Position numbers and translations under genes: made by a program
Notes under the pieces: generated by a model
Told to the model about the DNA's origin: nothing
Databases searched by the model: none
The model's input: only the letters and a program-made list of their open reading frames with translations
NCBI GenBank assembly: GCA_030428565.1
Contig: JAUIDR010000013.1
Coordinates: 1-64,000, forward strand
DNA: 64,000 nucleotides
Direction: 5' to 3'
Source: Alphaproteobacteria bacterium
GTDB taxonomy: Bacteria; Pseudomonadota; Alphaproteobacteria; UBA7985; JAUIBT01
In this document: positions 10,089 to 19,930 of the stretch, piece by piece
Layout of the letters: the number at the start of each line of letters is the position of its first letter
How positions within the stretch are numbered: the first letter of the stretch is position 1

Positions 10089-10193
10089 CTAGAGCGTCGG
10101 GCACCGGTATTGCAACAGCCCATACGCTCTAGCTGACTGATTTCCAACGCAAGTCCATGCCCTCTCGTGTTGCCACTCGCTCGCGGCTTGCGC
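10089..10193. repeat. Dispersed structured repeat, copy 1
   Basis: 105 bp, ~91/105 identical to 50450-50554 by hand alignment; contains CTAGAGCG...CGCTCTAG and CGCAAG...CTTGCG dyads. Confidence 0.9.
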
Positions 10194-10207
10194 GAGCTGC
10201 GTTGAGT

Positions 10208-11305
10208 TTAGCGCAATTGTTCGCGTAAGCGCTCTAACCGCCGCTTGAAACTGGGGTGGGTCGACAACCACTCTGGCGGCGCGACGCCCCGCTGGCCTGC
10301 CTCGCTATTGAGCCTCTCAAAAAAGTCGATGAGGCCACTGGGCTCGAAACCCGCCTTGCTAGCGAGCGCGAGACCAAAATCGTCGGCGGCCTGTTCGTAC
10401 TCACGCGAATAAGCCAGGTCCAGCAACACGGTCGTGTTGACCAGCACGTCTTCGAAAATTGGCCCGACATCGCCAAACATCGCCAGCACCAACAGGTAGG
10501 TGCCCGCCGAACTGTACACGTTCTTTAAGCCGTGGCGTTCGACGACATGGCCCAGCTCGTGCGCCAGAACCCCGGCTATGGCGTCGGGGTCCGCAGCGAA
10601 CTCCTCGACCAAGCCATCGGTCACGACCAATGAGCCTCCGGGTAGTGCGAAGGCATTGATCATTGAGGCATCGGCAAAATACAGGTCGTAGCCGATGCGA
10701 TCTTTGGGCGGCAGCGCGGCCACCAAATTGTCGAGTAGACCTTGGACCTGCTGCTTCTGAGCGCTGGGCAAATCGCTGTCGAGCGACCAGCCTTGGCGCA
10801 AGGTGGCCAGCGATACCTGATCCATGCGATCCAGCCAAGATTGCGGCGTTGCCCAGGCCGCGACATGGGCAGCCATGGGCACGGCGGTGCGCCAGATCAT
10901 CCAAGCCGCCAGAATGATGCCAACCAGCATCACCAAAGACAGGTAGGAGAAGCGCTCTAGAATTGGCACAACGCGCGCGCGGCGGCTCTCAGGAAAAAGG
11001 CGCGCAATGTTGGGGTCTTGGGTGACGAACAAGTGGCCGCCAGGAAGCTTGACCCGGCGCGGGGTCGATCCAAGGGCAGGTTCCAATTTGGCTTGCCTTG
11101 GCTCGCAGTCAAAGAGCTGCTCTTTGTTGGCTTGCGCGATAAGGTAGAGGCGCCCGTCGCTTGGCCTTAACTCCAGCCGGGCTTCATGAACCGCTGACGT
11201 ACCATAGCGTAGGGCTTGCCCCGACACACACAGCGGCTGCGCGGCACCTGGGGGCTGCGCGGCGCCTGGGGGCTGCGCGGCGCCTGGGTCAAATTCTGTG
11301 TTCAT
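10208..11305 (-). CDS. M48-family membrane metallopeptidase
   Basis: HELGHVVERHG zinc motif, one TM segment; N-terminal GAAQPP repeats. Confidence 0.85.
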   Translation of the reverse strand: MNTEFDPGAAQPPGAAQPPGAAQPLCVSGQALRYGTSAVHEARLELRPSDGRLYLIAQANKEQLFDCEPRQAKLEPALGSTPRRVKLPGGHLFVTQDPNIARLFPESRRARVVPILERFSYLSLVMLVGIILAAWMIWRTAVPMAAHVAAWATPQSWLDRMDQVSLATLRQGWSLDSDLPSAQKQQVQGLLDNLVAALPPKDRIGYDLYFADASMINAFALPGGSLVVTDGLVEEFAADPDAIAGVLAHELGHVVERHGLKNVYSSAGTYLLVLAMFGDVGPIFEDVLVNTTVLLDLAYSREYEQAADDFGLALASKAGFEPSGLIDFFERLNSEAGQRGVAPPEWLSTHPSFKRRLERLREQLR

Positions 11306-11386
11306 AACGATGGCCTCTCGTCATTCTTGGCCCTTACCGGTGGCGGTCGTTCAAGGCGCATTGCCGCCTTGTCGCCGCGCGTTGCA

Positions 11387-12562
11387 TCAAAGACCAATGC
11401 CAAGATCAAGGCCTTCGAAGTCCCCGTAGGCCTCGCCAACACTATTTTGGTAGTCTTGCGCATCGCCCGCGAAGTCATCCAAGTTGCCCTCAACCAAGAC
11501 AAAGGTATTCTCGGCCATATAGCGATAATAGCGGATTTTCGCCCAAGGCAGCATAAGCCCAAAACTGAGCGAAACCGCGATGGCATTCGTCACGATGATT
11601 CCAACCACCTCTAGAACTTGCGCCGTCGAGCGAAACCGATGGCATTTGGTACCCCTACCAAGCTCAAGGTTTCGAAAAAGCAAGTTACGCACGCCGACAC
11701 GAAACGCGATGTAGCCGAGAATAAGGGAGCCATAAGAAAAAACCACAAGGGCTGGCAAGGCCGCAGCCGTCCAATAGACAAACACAGCGCTCAACGCGAA
11801 AACCACCAGTCCGAGCGCAGCGCCACCGACCGCCCCCAGTAAAACCGCGAGGTACATCACACCGAGATACTCGCTCAAGCGGGCGTCGATGCTAAATGGC
11901 AACCCGGCCAACCTGTGGCCGTTGACAGCGTACAATTGGACAAGGCGAAACAGCAGCGTCACAAAAAAGAGGGCAACGATCAGCGAAATCACAAATGCTA
12001 AGAGAAGCCTTGGCCAAACGTCTAATAGGGCCAAAAGTTTTCCTGTATCGGATAGACCGGCCAATTGCGACGGTTCAAGCGAGCTGCCTTTAGTTACGAC
12101 AAAAAACGTAGCCGTCACGAACACGATCAGTGCAACATATGCTAGGGCTGGATAGATGAGATAAATCACATAGGCCCGCGGGATTTTCCCCATAAAATCA
12201 AAGCGCACATTGGCCCAGCTAGAGTTGCGCGCATTGAAACGAGCACTCAACACCAAGGCCGCTGGCATGAGCAGGATCAGCACTGGCACCACGACGACCT
12301 GAATACCAGGCACATAGCTTAGAGCAATGACAACGGCGACAATGATACGGCCAATTAAAATGTTTTTTGGCCGGCCGTGGTAGTCAAAATTGCGCCCGCC
12401 GACATAGGTATTTTGATAGAAATATTTCTTAAAGCGCACCTTAGCCCAAGCGGAATAGATGCCCAGGGTGACAACGGTCAAAAAGACATTGGCAATCCAA
12501 ATCGCAAACCATTCACCGGCTTTGCCACGAAATTCTACGGGGTAGATGGGCGCTCTTTTCAT
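11387..12562 (-). CDS. DUF898 (YjgN-like) membrane protein
   Basis: Multi-TM; ...YPVEFRGKAGEWFAIWIANVFLTVVTLGIYSAWAKVR repeated-style motif; start set at MKRAPIYP. Confidence 0.8.
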   Translation of the reverse strand: MKRAPIYPVEFRGKAGEWFAIWIANVFLTVVTLGIYSAWAKVRFKKYFYQNTYVGGRNFDYHGRPKNILIGRIIVAVVIALSYVPGIQVVVVPVLILLMPAALVLSARFNARNSSWANVRFDFMGKIPRAYVIYLIYPALAYVALIVFVTATFFVVTKGSSLEPSQLAGLSDTGKLLALLDVWPRLLLAFVISLIVALFFVTLLFRLVQLYAVNGHRLAGLPFSIDARLSEYLGVMYLAVLLGAVGGAALGLVVFALSAVFVYWTAAALPALVVFSYGSLILGYIAFRVGVRNLLFRNLELGRGTKCHRFRSTAQVLEVVGIIVTNAIAVSLSFGLMLPWAKIRYYRYMAENTFVLVEGNLDDFAGDAQDYQNSVGEAYGDFEGLDLGIGL

Positions 12563-12741
12563 ACCATTCACTTCACGATTTTTTGATCCACTTATAGGTG
12601 AAGAGCAGGAATCCCCACCGGTCAAGTGTAAATCCCAAAAATTTGCCCCAGAACCGGGCAGCCAGGAATGCATATCAGGCAAAGGCTGGTTTAATCTTGC
12701 TGGCCTGAGCCCGCAGCTAGGCAGCTAACCTTGCCTTAGCC

Positions 12742-14193
12742 TTATCCTTGGCAAGCGCATAGCGCTGCTTCCAGCTCCTCGCAGAGCAAATCCACTTCCG
12801 CATCATACATGGCATAGTTGCTAATCGAGATACGGATGACCTTGCACCCGGCCCACTCGCCGTGACTGGGGTAGACCTTGGCGCGCGCCTGAACGGTCTC
12901 CAAGACCCGCATGGTCATATCGTCCCCACCGGTGCAGGCGACCACCACTTGGTTGCTGTGCACTTGGTTGAGAACCCTAAAGCCGTCGTTTTGACCAAGC
13001 CGTTTGGCCGCGCGCTCAGCCAAGCGGCAATGGCGCGCGATCATCTCACGCAGGCCCTGGCGGCCCAGCTGGCGCAAGATGGCATAGCTGGGCACGCCGC
13101 GCGCTCGGCGTGACAATTCTGGCGTTGAATCGCTCGGCTCCCAATGCGCGGTCACGTCGGGCAAGTAGGCCCCGCGGGCCGACATGGCGGCCACCAACCA
13201 GCGTCGCTCGCGCACCACTACTACGCCGCAGTCATAGGGCGCGTTGAGCCACTTATGCAGATCTACCGCCCAGCTATCCGCCTGCTGAACACCGGCCAAG
13301 CGACTGGCCAACTCAGGCACCGCTGCGAGCCAGAGCCCGAAGGCCCCATCGACATGCACCCAACCGGCCCGCTCGTGGACCATAGGGATGATTTCTGCGA
13401 AGGGATCAAAAGCACCGGTATTGATTTGACCCGCCTGCAAAAGGACCAAGGGCGGTGCCGGGCAGTCCTCCAGGGCCTGGCGAAAGGCTTGTGGATCGAT
13501 GCGACCTTGATCATCTGTCGCCACGCGCCGCACCCTGGCAGCCCCAAACCCGGCGTAGCGCAGCGCCGCCAGCGGCGCCGAGTGCGCGTCTTGGCCGACC
13601 AGAACCGGAATTTCAGGCGCGCCAAACAGACCTTGAGCTTCCACATCCCAGCCTTGGCGCGCCAGCAAGGCGTTGCGCGCGGCCATGATTCCGGCGGTGT
13701 TGGCAAGGCTGGCTCCGGTCACGAGGCCGACGCCGCTCTCCTGCGGTAGACCCAGCAACTCGATGACCCAGTTACAGACCTGGCGCTCCATGCCAGTTAT
13801 GGCGGGCGTTTCATAAGCCGAGGCCGCATTTTGCCCCCAAGCCGAGACCAGGAAATCCGCTGCCACGCCGACAGGGTGCGAACCACCGCAAACATAAGCG
13901 AAGAAACTAGGCGCGGTCATTTGGTGAATCCCGCCATCAGCGGCGTCAATCAGGTGCTGAATGACGACATCGTCCGCCATGCCAAGGTCGGCCAGGGGCT
14001 GAGCAAAACGCGCCACCGCTTCGTCGAGCGCCATGCTCGGGCGTGCGGGCAGGCTAGGAAGGCTCTGGCGATAGGTTAAGGCGGCTTGGCTCGCCTTGGT
14101 CATGGCACGAGCTTGGTTTGAGGTCAGGCCGAAAGCTGCCTTTTCTTGTTCTGACATTACGGGCTCAGCGTGCTGGTTTGAGGAGAGCATCAA
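12742..14193 (-). CDS. PLP-dependent decarboxylase (aromatic-L-amino-acid/glutamate decarboxylase family)
   Basis: GVGLVTGASLANTAGIMAARNALL, VHVDGAFGLWLA, SWAVDLHKWLNAPYDCGVV lysine motif. Confidence 0.85.
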   Translation of the reverse strand: MMLSSNQHAEPVMSEQEKAAFGLTSNQARAMTKASQAALTYRQSLPSLPARPSMALDEAVARFAQPLADLGMADDVVIQHLIDAADGGIHQMTAPSFFAYVCGGSHPVGVAADFLVSAWGQNAASAYETPAITGMERQVCNWVIELLGLPQESGVGLVTGASLANTAGIMAARNALLARQGWDVEAQGLFGAPEIPVLVGQDAHSAPLAALRYAGFGAARVRRVATDDQGRIDPQAFRQALEDCPAPPLVLLQAGQINTGAFDPFAEIIPMVHERAGWVHVDGAFGLWLAAVPELASRLAGVQQADSWAVDLHKWLNAPYDCGVVVVRERRWLVAAMSARGAYLPDVTAHWEPSDSTPELSRRARGVPSYAILRQLGRQGLREMIARHCRLAERAAKRLGQNDGFRVLNQVHSNQVVVACTGGDDMTMRVLETVQARAKVYPSHGEWAGCKVIRISISNYAMYDAEVDLLCEELEAALCACQG

Positions 14194-14276
14194 GCTAGAG
14201 GCGGTCGCCGCTCTTGGCTAGCTACTTAAGCGTGATGCCCGCCCAATAAATCCCCTAGTGACGCCGCGCGCGGCCC

Positions 14277-15326
14277 CTAGCCGAGCCAGCCGAGCCCCCA
14301 AAGACCAAGGGCGATAAAGCCCGCAATAAACAGAGTCTCGCCGACCAGCAAAGCAATGGCAGGTACCCCAACCTTAGCGATATCACGCAGCGATGTTTTC
14401 ATGCCAACCGCGGCGATGGCGGTCAGCAAAGCCCAGCGCGACACCGAGCTTGATGCCTCGCTAACTGCTGGCGGGATAAGGTGCAAGGCGTTGAACACGG
14501 CAAGCACCACAAAGGCCACGACAAACAAGGGCAATAAGGGCGGCCGCTTCTGCTCGGCTTGATCATCGCCGCTCACTTTTTGCGTGCGCCGCAAAATCAA
14601 TGAGCCGACCAGCACCACCGGCGCCAGCATGGCCACCCTGAGCAGCTTGGTGACGGTGGCCATCTCTCCGGCCTGATCCGAAATCGAAAAGCCCGCGCCG
14701 ACAACCTGGGCGACATCATGGATAGTGGCGCCGATAAAAATGCCCGCCTCGCGATCCTCTAGACCCATCATCGCCATTAAGATGGGGTAGAGGATCATGG
14801 CCACGGTTGACAGCAGCGTTACCCCCACCACGGTGAAGACCAAACGCTCCTCAGAGCGCTCGTCTTGCGGCAGGATCGCTGAAATGGCCATGGCAGCAGA
14901 AGCGCCGCAAATGGCGACCGACCCCGCAGACAGGAAAGCAAAACGATAACGATGCCCGAACAGGGGGGCGGCGATCAAACCAAAGCCAATCGTGGCTGCC
15001 GTCGATGCTACGATCAACAGAACAGCCGGCAGGCCTAGCTCTGCGGCCAAGTCAAAGCTAATCCGCATCCCCAGAAGCGCGATGCCAAAGCGCAAGACCT
15101 GGCGAGCGGTGAAGCTGATGCCCGCCACACAGCGCCCCTCCAACGACAGGAAGTTGAGCGCGATACCAAACAGCAGCGCCATCAACATAGCCGGGGCGCC
15201 ATAATGTTCCGCGATGAACTGTCCTGCCACGGCCACTAGGGCCGACAACAGCAGACCGGGAGCCAGCAATTGAAGGTTTGTGCCAAGGCGCGCGCTGTGG
15301 CGCCGCGCAAAAGTCAAAATGGCCAT
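14277..15326 (-). CDS. YeiH/UPF0324-family putative sulfate/sulfite exporter
   Basis: ~10 TM protein; FGIALLGMRIS, GSVAICGASAAMAI, FIGATIHDVAQVVGAG motifs. Confidence 0.85.
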   Translation of the reverse strand: MAILTFARRHSARLGTNLQLLAPGLLLSALVAVAGQFIAEHYGAPAMLMALLFGIALNFLSLEGRCVAGISFTARQVLRFGIALLGMRISFDLAAELGLPAVLLIVASTAATIGFGLIAAPLFGHRYRFAFLSAGSVAICGASAAMAISAILPQDERSEERLVFTVVGVTLLSTVAMILYPILMAMMGLEDREAGIFIGATIHDVAQVVGAGFSISDQAGEMATVTKLLRVAMLAPVVLVGSLILRRTQKVSGDDQAEQKRPPLLPLFVVAFVVLAVFNALHLIPPAVSEASSSVSRWALLTAIAAVGMKTSLRDIAKVGVPAIALLVGETLFIAGFIALGLWGLGWLG

Positions 15327-15359
15327 AGGGCAGCCCTTTGCTCGAAAGTCGTTGGGGGT

Positions 15360-16388
15360 CTAAGCCGTGCGGGAGGGATACGCGCCCGACGCCGCCGCCC
15401 GCACAGACTGCAAGTAGCGAGGCTGAACCATTAGCCCCCTCGCCTGCGCTTCGGCCAGACAGGCCAACCGCCGGGCACCGGGCAATCGCGCGCCGTCGCT
15501 GCCCTCAATCATGCTAAGCAAGCTGTCCAAACGCTGATAGAAGCTTGGAGACAGTCCCTTGGCGTCAATGGCAAGCAAGAGCTGGCCAACGCGCGGCGGC
15601 GGTCCCTCGGCGGCAAAAAAGGAGCTGGCTTCGCTGCTCAGAGCCGCAGAGGTCAAGACCGCGGCTAGAATTTCGACCATCAACGCCAAGCTGGTTCCTT
15701 TAGCGTCTGCGATTGGCAACATGGTGCCGTTAAGCGCCGCGTCCGGATCGGTTGTGGCTTGGCCATCTCGATCCAAGGCCCAGCCTTCTGGAATGGGCTG
15801 ACCGGTCTTTTTGGCGTTCATAATCTTACCGCGCGCCACCTTGGACAAAGACAGGTCGATGACCAGCGGGGCTTGAGCGAGGCGTGGCGCCGCAAAGGCA
15901 ATGGGATTGGTGCCAAACAAGGCCTGCTTGCCGCCCCAAGGTGCGATGGCTTTTGGCGCATTGGCAAACATCATGGCCACCAGGCCCTGCTCGGCCAGTC
16001 GCTCCACTTGGATCGACAGAGCGCCGCAATGATGCGAGTTGGTGACAGCCATGGCGGCGATGCCGTATTGCTTGGCTAAGGCCGCGCCTTGCTCGACGGC
16101 GGCATCCAAGGCGGGATAAGCAAAGCCACAATCGGCATCGATCAATAGGCTGGCCGGGCGCGGCGCATGTACCTTGATCTTGGCATGCGGATTGATCTTG
16201 CCGCTGCGCACTTGAGCCAAGTAATCGCCAAAACGCGAGAAGCCATGCCCGGCTTGCCCTTGGGCTTCGGCAGCCACCAGTGCCCCAGCGACCGAGCGCG
16301 CCGGCCCCACCGGGACGCCACTGGCACAAAAAGCAGACACAAGCATATCGGTCGCATCAGCCAGGCTGACCCGTTCAAGTGCTTCCAT
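15360..16388 (-). CDS. Ldh/malate dehydrogenase-family oxidoreductase, ComC-like (sulfolactate dehydrogenase candidate)
   Basis: AVTNSHHCGALSIQVERLAEQGLVAMMFANAPKAIAPWGGKQALFGTNPIAFAAPR family signature; context in sulfonate locus. Confidence 0.8.
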   Translation of the reverse strand: MEALERVSLADATDMLVSAFCASGVPVGPARSVAGALVAAEAQGQAGHGFSRFGDYLAQVRSGKINPHAKIKVHAPRPASLLIDADCGFAYPALDAAVEQGAALAKQYGIAAMAVTNSHHCGALSIQVERLAEQGLVAMMFANAPKAIAPWGGKQALFGTNPIAFAAPRLAQAPLVIDLSLSKVARGKIMNAKKTGQPIPEGWALDRDGQATTDPDAALNGTMLPIADAKGTSLALMVEILAAVLTSAALSSEASSFFAAEGPPPRVGQLLLAIDAKGLSPSFYQRLDSLLSMIEGSDGARLPGARRLACLAEAQARGLMVQPRYLQSVRAAASGAYPSRTA

Positions 16389-16462
16389 GGGACATTCCGA
16401 AAAGAAAAGTGGGCGGCCAATTCGCTGGCCACCCGTTGTCGTCGTTGGCGAGCTATGCCCGC

Positions 16463-17644
16463 CTAGGCGCTGCGATACAGCTTGGTCATGGAAAATTCCC
16501 GGTGACCCAGTGCTTCTGCTGCTGTGTTGCGACCGTTCGCGGTCCGGCAGATCATCTCGATCAACGCGTCACCCGCCTCATCAATGGTCTGATCGCGGCG
16601 CAGGATGCCCGACACGTCCACATCCACATGCTCAGACATGGTGCGCACGGTGCGCGGGTTCGCGGTGATCTTGATAACCGGAACGATGGGGTTGCCCACC
16701 ACGTTGCCTTGACCGGTTGGGAAGGTGTGAATGACGTAGCCCCCGGCAGCCATCAGGGTCACACATTCTGCGGCAGCCGATGAGGTGTCCATGAAGTAGA
16801 GGCCTTTTCCAGAATTTGGCTGTTCGGCAGGCTCCAGAATGTCGATGTACTGAGAGCTGCGGCCAATCTTTTCCAGATTGCCAAGGGCCTTTTCCTCGAT
16901 GGTGGTCAGACCGCCCAGAATGTTGCCCTTTGTCGGCTGGCTATCGGACAAGTCGTCGGTCTGGTGGGCGAAAATCACATCGTCCTGATAGGCCTTCCAC
17001 ATCTTGTACCAGCGCTCGCCCACCTCTTCGTTGATCGCGCGCTTTTTACAGATGTGCTCGGCACCGGTGATTTCTGAGGTCTCACCGAAACAGCCATAGA
17101 TGCCCTCGGGCAGCAGCTTGTCGTACATGTTGCCGACCGTCGGGCATGAGCCCAAGCCGGTCGTGGTGTCGCTCTCGCCGCACTTGGTGGAGACCCACAG
17201 CTCTGAAATTGAGCACTCTTCGCGCTGCAATTCGGTAGCGTAATGAACGAACTCTTTTGCTTTCCAGCTTGCCTTGCGGATGGTCTCAAAGTCGCCGTTC
17301 TGCTCGATTGAGAAGCCTTCAACCGGCTTGCCGGTGGCTGCGATACCGTCAACGATAACTTTAGTCCACTCGGGCTCAATGCCGATCACAACGACAGCGG
17401 CCACGTTAGGATTCGCGCCGGTGCCGATCATGGTACGAAAGTGCACGTCCAGATCTTCACCGAACTGCAAGCGACCGTAAGCGTGCGGGATCGCTAGCGT
17501 GCCCTTGACGTTGTTCGCGACCGCCTCAACAGCGGCGTTCGAGATATCGTCAACGGGCAGTATCAAAACGTGGTTGCGAACGCCAACACGGCCATTGTCG
17601 CGTCGATAGCCCTGGATCGTAAGATTGGAATACTTGGATGACAT
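16463..17644 (-). CDS. suyB: UxaA-family large subunit, probable (2R)-sulfolactate sulfo-lyase beta
   Basis: [38 protein letters not shown]; adjacent small subunit and hpsN-like gene. Confidence 0.8.
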   Translation of the reverse strand: MSSKYSNLTIQGYRRDNGRVGVRNHVLILPVDDISNAAVEAVANNVKGTLAIPHAYGRLQFGEDLDVHFRTMIGTGANPNVAAVVVIGIEPEWTKVIVDGIAATGKPVEGFSIEQNGDFETIRKASWKAKEFVHYATELQREECSISELWVSTKCGESDTTTGLGSCPTVGNMYDKLLPEGIYGCFGETSEITGAEHICKKRAINEEVGERWYKMWKAYQDDVIFAHQTDDLSDSQPTKGNILGGLTTIEEKALGNLEKIGRSSQYIDILEPAEQPNSGKGLYFMDTSSAAAECVTLMAAGGYVIHTFPTGQGNVVGNPIVPVIKITANPRTVRTMSEHVDVDVSGILRRDQTIDEAGDALIEMICRTANGRNTAAEALGHREFSMTKLYRSA

Positions 17645-17656
17645 GCTCGTTGCTCC

Positions 17657-17947
17657 TTACCAGCGCTTGGTCTTGCAATTGTGGGTGTGGACGTGGCCGC
17701 CCTTAGGGATGTCTGCGATGATCTTGCCGATGTCTTCGCCGTACTTGATGGCGGTGTCGCCCTCTTCCAGGTCTTTCAATGCGATCTTGTGGCCGATGGG
17801 AACGTCTGCACCAGCGGTCAGGTTGAAGGTCGAGTTATCGTGCGTGACGCAACAGAACATTTCCGTGCCTGCCTTCAAACCTTCGACGACGACAACACCG
17901 ACGTTGTCCTCGTGATCATGCACAAGAAGGTGCGGGATATTGGACAT
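17657..17947 (-). CDS. suyA: SAF/UxaA N-terminal small subunit, probable (2R)-sulfolactate sulfo-lyase alpha
   Basis: 96 aa; LLVHDHEDNVGVVVVEGLKAG ... HVHTHNCKTKRW. Confidence 0.8.
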   Translation of the reverse strand: MSNIPHLLVHDHEDNVGVVVVEGLKAGTEMFCCVTHDNSTFNLTAGADVPIGHKIALKDLEEGDTAIKYGEDIGKIIADIPKGGHVHTHNCKTKRW

Positions 17948-18140
17948 GTCATATCTCCATTAGGGTTCAGTGTAATTGGGGGCCCAGGCCCGAGAGCCCG
18001 GGGGTAGGTCAAGCCGCAGCCAAGGCGTGGGCATGCCATCGCCCAAGCGCACAGGTGCGACAAAGAGAGAAAAATTGAGGCTGAAGCGTCAGCCGCCCGG
18101 CGGGGAATGGGTTTGCTCGATTTTGCGCATATCGCCTGCT

Positions 18141-19139
18141 CTAGCCCCAAGGCCGGAGGATGATTTTCGGGGAGGCCACCTGGCCTGCTCGAATATCGGC
18201 GAAGGCCTGCGCGCCCTCAGTAAGGTCGCGTGCTTCCACCCAATCCAGTGCACCCAAGTGGCCCTCAAAAATGGCGGCGGCTGTCTGGCGAAAATCGTCA
18301 GCGGTGTAGGTGTAAGTTCCGATGAAGCTGATCTCTTGCAAGGTAAGGCGGCGGATGTTGAGCCCGCCCTCTGCCGACCCAAGACCGATATGCATGATGA
18401 CCCCGCCGGGGCGCACCAACGCGCTGGCCTGAGCGCGCGTCGCGGCATAGCCAACGCCATCGACCACCAAGTCAAAGCTGGCCGCCGGGTCCAAAGCGTC
18501 AGGCGTCAAAGCCTTTTGCCCGCAAGCCTGCTGCAAATAGGAGCGGCGCAGGTCATTGGGCTCGACAATGGTGACATCTTGGATGCCTTGCGCCTGGCAG
18601 CTCAAAGCTGCACCCAGGCCAATAGCCCCGCCGCCTAGGACCAGTGCCCGCGAGCCGTCCACGACGCCAGCCCCCAAGGCTTGGCGCCCCAAGCGCACTG
18701 CATGCCAACCACAAGCAATGGGCTCGGCCAAGGCTGCTTGATCGAAGCTCACGCCATCGGGCACCACCACCAAATTGCCCTCAGGCATAGTGAGCCACTG
18801 GGCAAAAGCCCCGTCACGCGGCGGCATTGAGATAATCTGGCGCTCGGGGCAAAGGTTATCGCGGCCGCCCCGGCAAGCTGGACAAATTCCACAAGTCACC
18901 AGCGGATTAACCGTCACACGTTGGCCATCGCGCGGGCCGCCAACGATGGTACCCGCTGCCTCATGGCCCAAAATCAGGGGCGCAGGACGTCGCTCGTCGT
19001 GACCCAAATAGGCGTGCATGTCTGAGCCACAAATACCGACAGACTCAACCCGGATCAGTAGCTCACCCGGGCCTGGTTCCGGCTTCAGGGCGTCCTGATA
19101 CGACAGACTTTCTTTACCAGTATAAACAAGCGCTTTCAT
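18141..19139 (-). CDS. Zinc-dependent alcohol dehydrogenase (HpsO/HpsP-type DHPS dehydrogenase candidate)
   Basis: GICGSDMHAYLG, LGHEAAGTIV, CGICPACRGGRDNLCP zinc-ADH motifs; ATGA overlap with SDR gene. Confidence 0.8.
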   Translation of the reverse strand: MKALVYTGKESLSYQDALKPEPGPGELLIRVESVGICGSDMHAYLGHDERRPAPLILGHEAAGTIVGGPRDGQRVTVNPLVTCGICPACRGGRDNLCPERQIISMPPRDGAFAQWLTMPEGNLVVVPDGVSFDQAALAEPIACGWHAVRLGRQALGAGVVDGSRALVLGGGAIGLGAALSCQAQGIQDVTIVEPNDLRRSYLQQACGQKALTPDALDPAASFDLVVDGVGYAATRAQASALVRPGGVIMHIGLGSAEGGLNIRRLTLQEISFIGTYTYTADDFRQTAAAIFEGHLGALDWVEARDLTEGAQAFADIRAGQVASPKIILRPWG

Positions 19140-19930
19140 TTTGCGGTAAAGCCTCCGTCAACCATCAAGACCTGGCCCGTCACGTAGTCGCTGGCGCGCG
19201 AGCAAAAGAACATCAGGGGTCCGTCGATGTCTTCCGGTTCGCCATTGCGCCCGGTACAGGTCTGCGCCGCGTTGCGAGCCGCCCGCTCTGGATCGTTGAA
19301 GACCGGCGCCGTCAGTTCTGTTCGAAAGAAGCCCGGACCAATGGCGTTGACGTTGATCCCGTCGGCAGACCAAGCTTGTGCCATGGCTCGCGTCAATTGG
19401 CTGATACCGCCCTTTGAAGCCCCGTAAGCCAGACCGCCTGGGAAGGCGCGGCTAGATTGCAGCGAGGCAAAATTGACGATCCTGCCCCATCCGCTTTCTT
19501 TCATGCCCGACACCAAGTACTGAGACAAAAAGAAGGGCGCCGCTAGGTTCAGGTTGAGCGTGATGTCCCAGCCTTCGGGCGTCACGTCATCGGCTTCTTG
19601 GCGGGTGTTGATGCCCGCCGCGTGTACAATAATATCCGGTGCACCAAAGGCCTGCTTTACCTTTTGGGCCAAATCTTCCAGCCCGCCGCGATCGCTAAGA
19701 TCAAAGCTGACGCCAGCAGTGCCCTGCCCTACCGGCTGCTTGTTCTGAGCTGCCACCTCTTCCTGCCAATCTGCCAAGGCATCGGCCCGACGTGCCACTC
19801 CCACGACCTGAGCGCCGGCAGCAGCCAAGACGGTCGCCGCGCGTCGCCCCAGACCGGCGCTGGCCCCCGTCACGCAAGCCACCTTGCCCGACAGGTCAAA
19901 GAAATTGGCAGGAGAAGCGCTGTTAGGCAT
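19136..19930 (-). CDS. Short-chain dehydrogenase/reductase (HpsO/HpsP-type DHPS dehydrogenase candidate)
   Basis: VTGASAGLGRRAA, YGASKGGISQLTRAMA, NVNAIGPGFFRTE. Confidence 0.85.
   Translation of the reverse strand: MPNSASPANFFDLSGKVACVTGASAGLGRRAATVLAAAGAQVVGVARRADALADWQEEVAAQNKQPVGQGTAGVSFDLSDRGGLEDLAQKVKQAFGAPDIIVHAAGINTRQEADDVTPEGWDITLNLNLAAPFFLSQYLVSGMKESGWGRIVNFASLQSSRAFPGGLAYGASKGGISQLTRAMAQAWSADGINVNAIGPGFFRTELTAPVFNDPERAARNAAQTCTGRNGEPEDIDGPLMFFCSRASDYVTGQVLMVDGGFTAK

Noticed and set aside
13144-13749. 201-aa plus-strand ORF
   Set aside because: Antisense of the PLP decarboxylase.
16463-17947. Altronate dehydratase (UxaA) for hexuronate catabolism
   Set aside because: Split small/large subunits beside hpsN-like, ComC-like and exporter genes; no uronate genes nearby.
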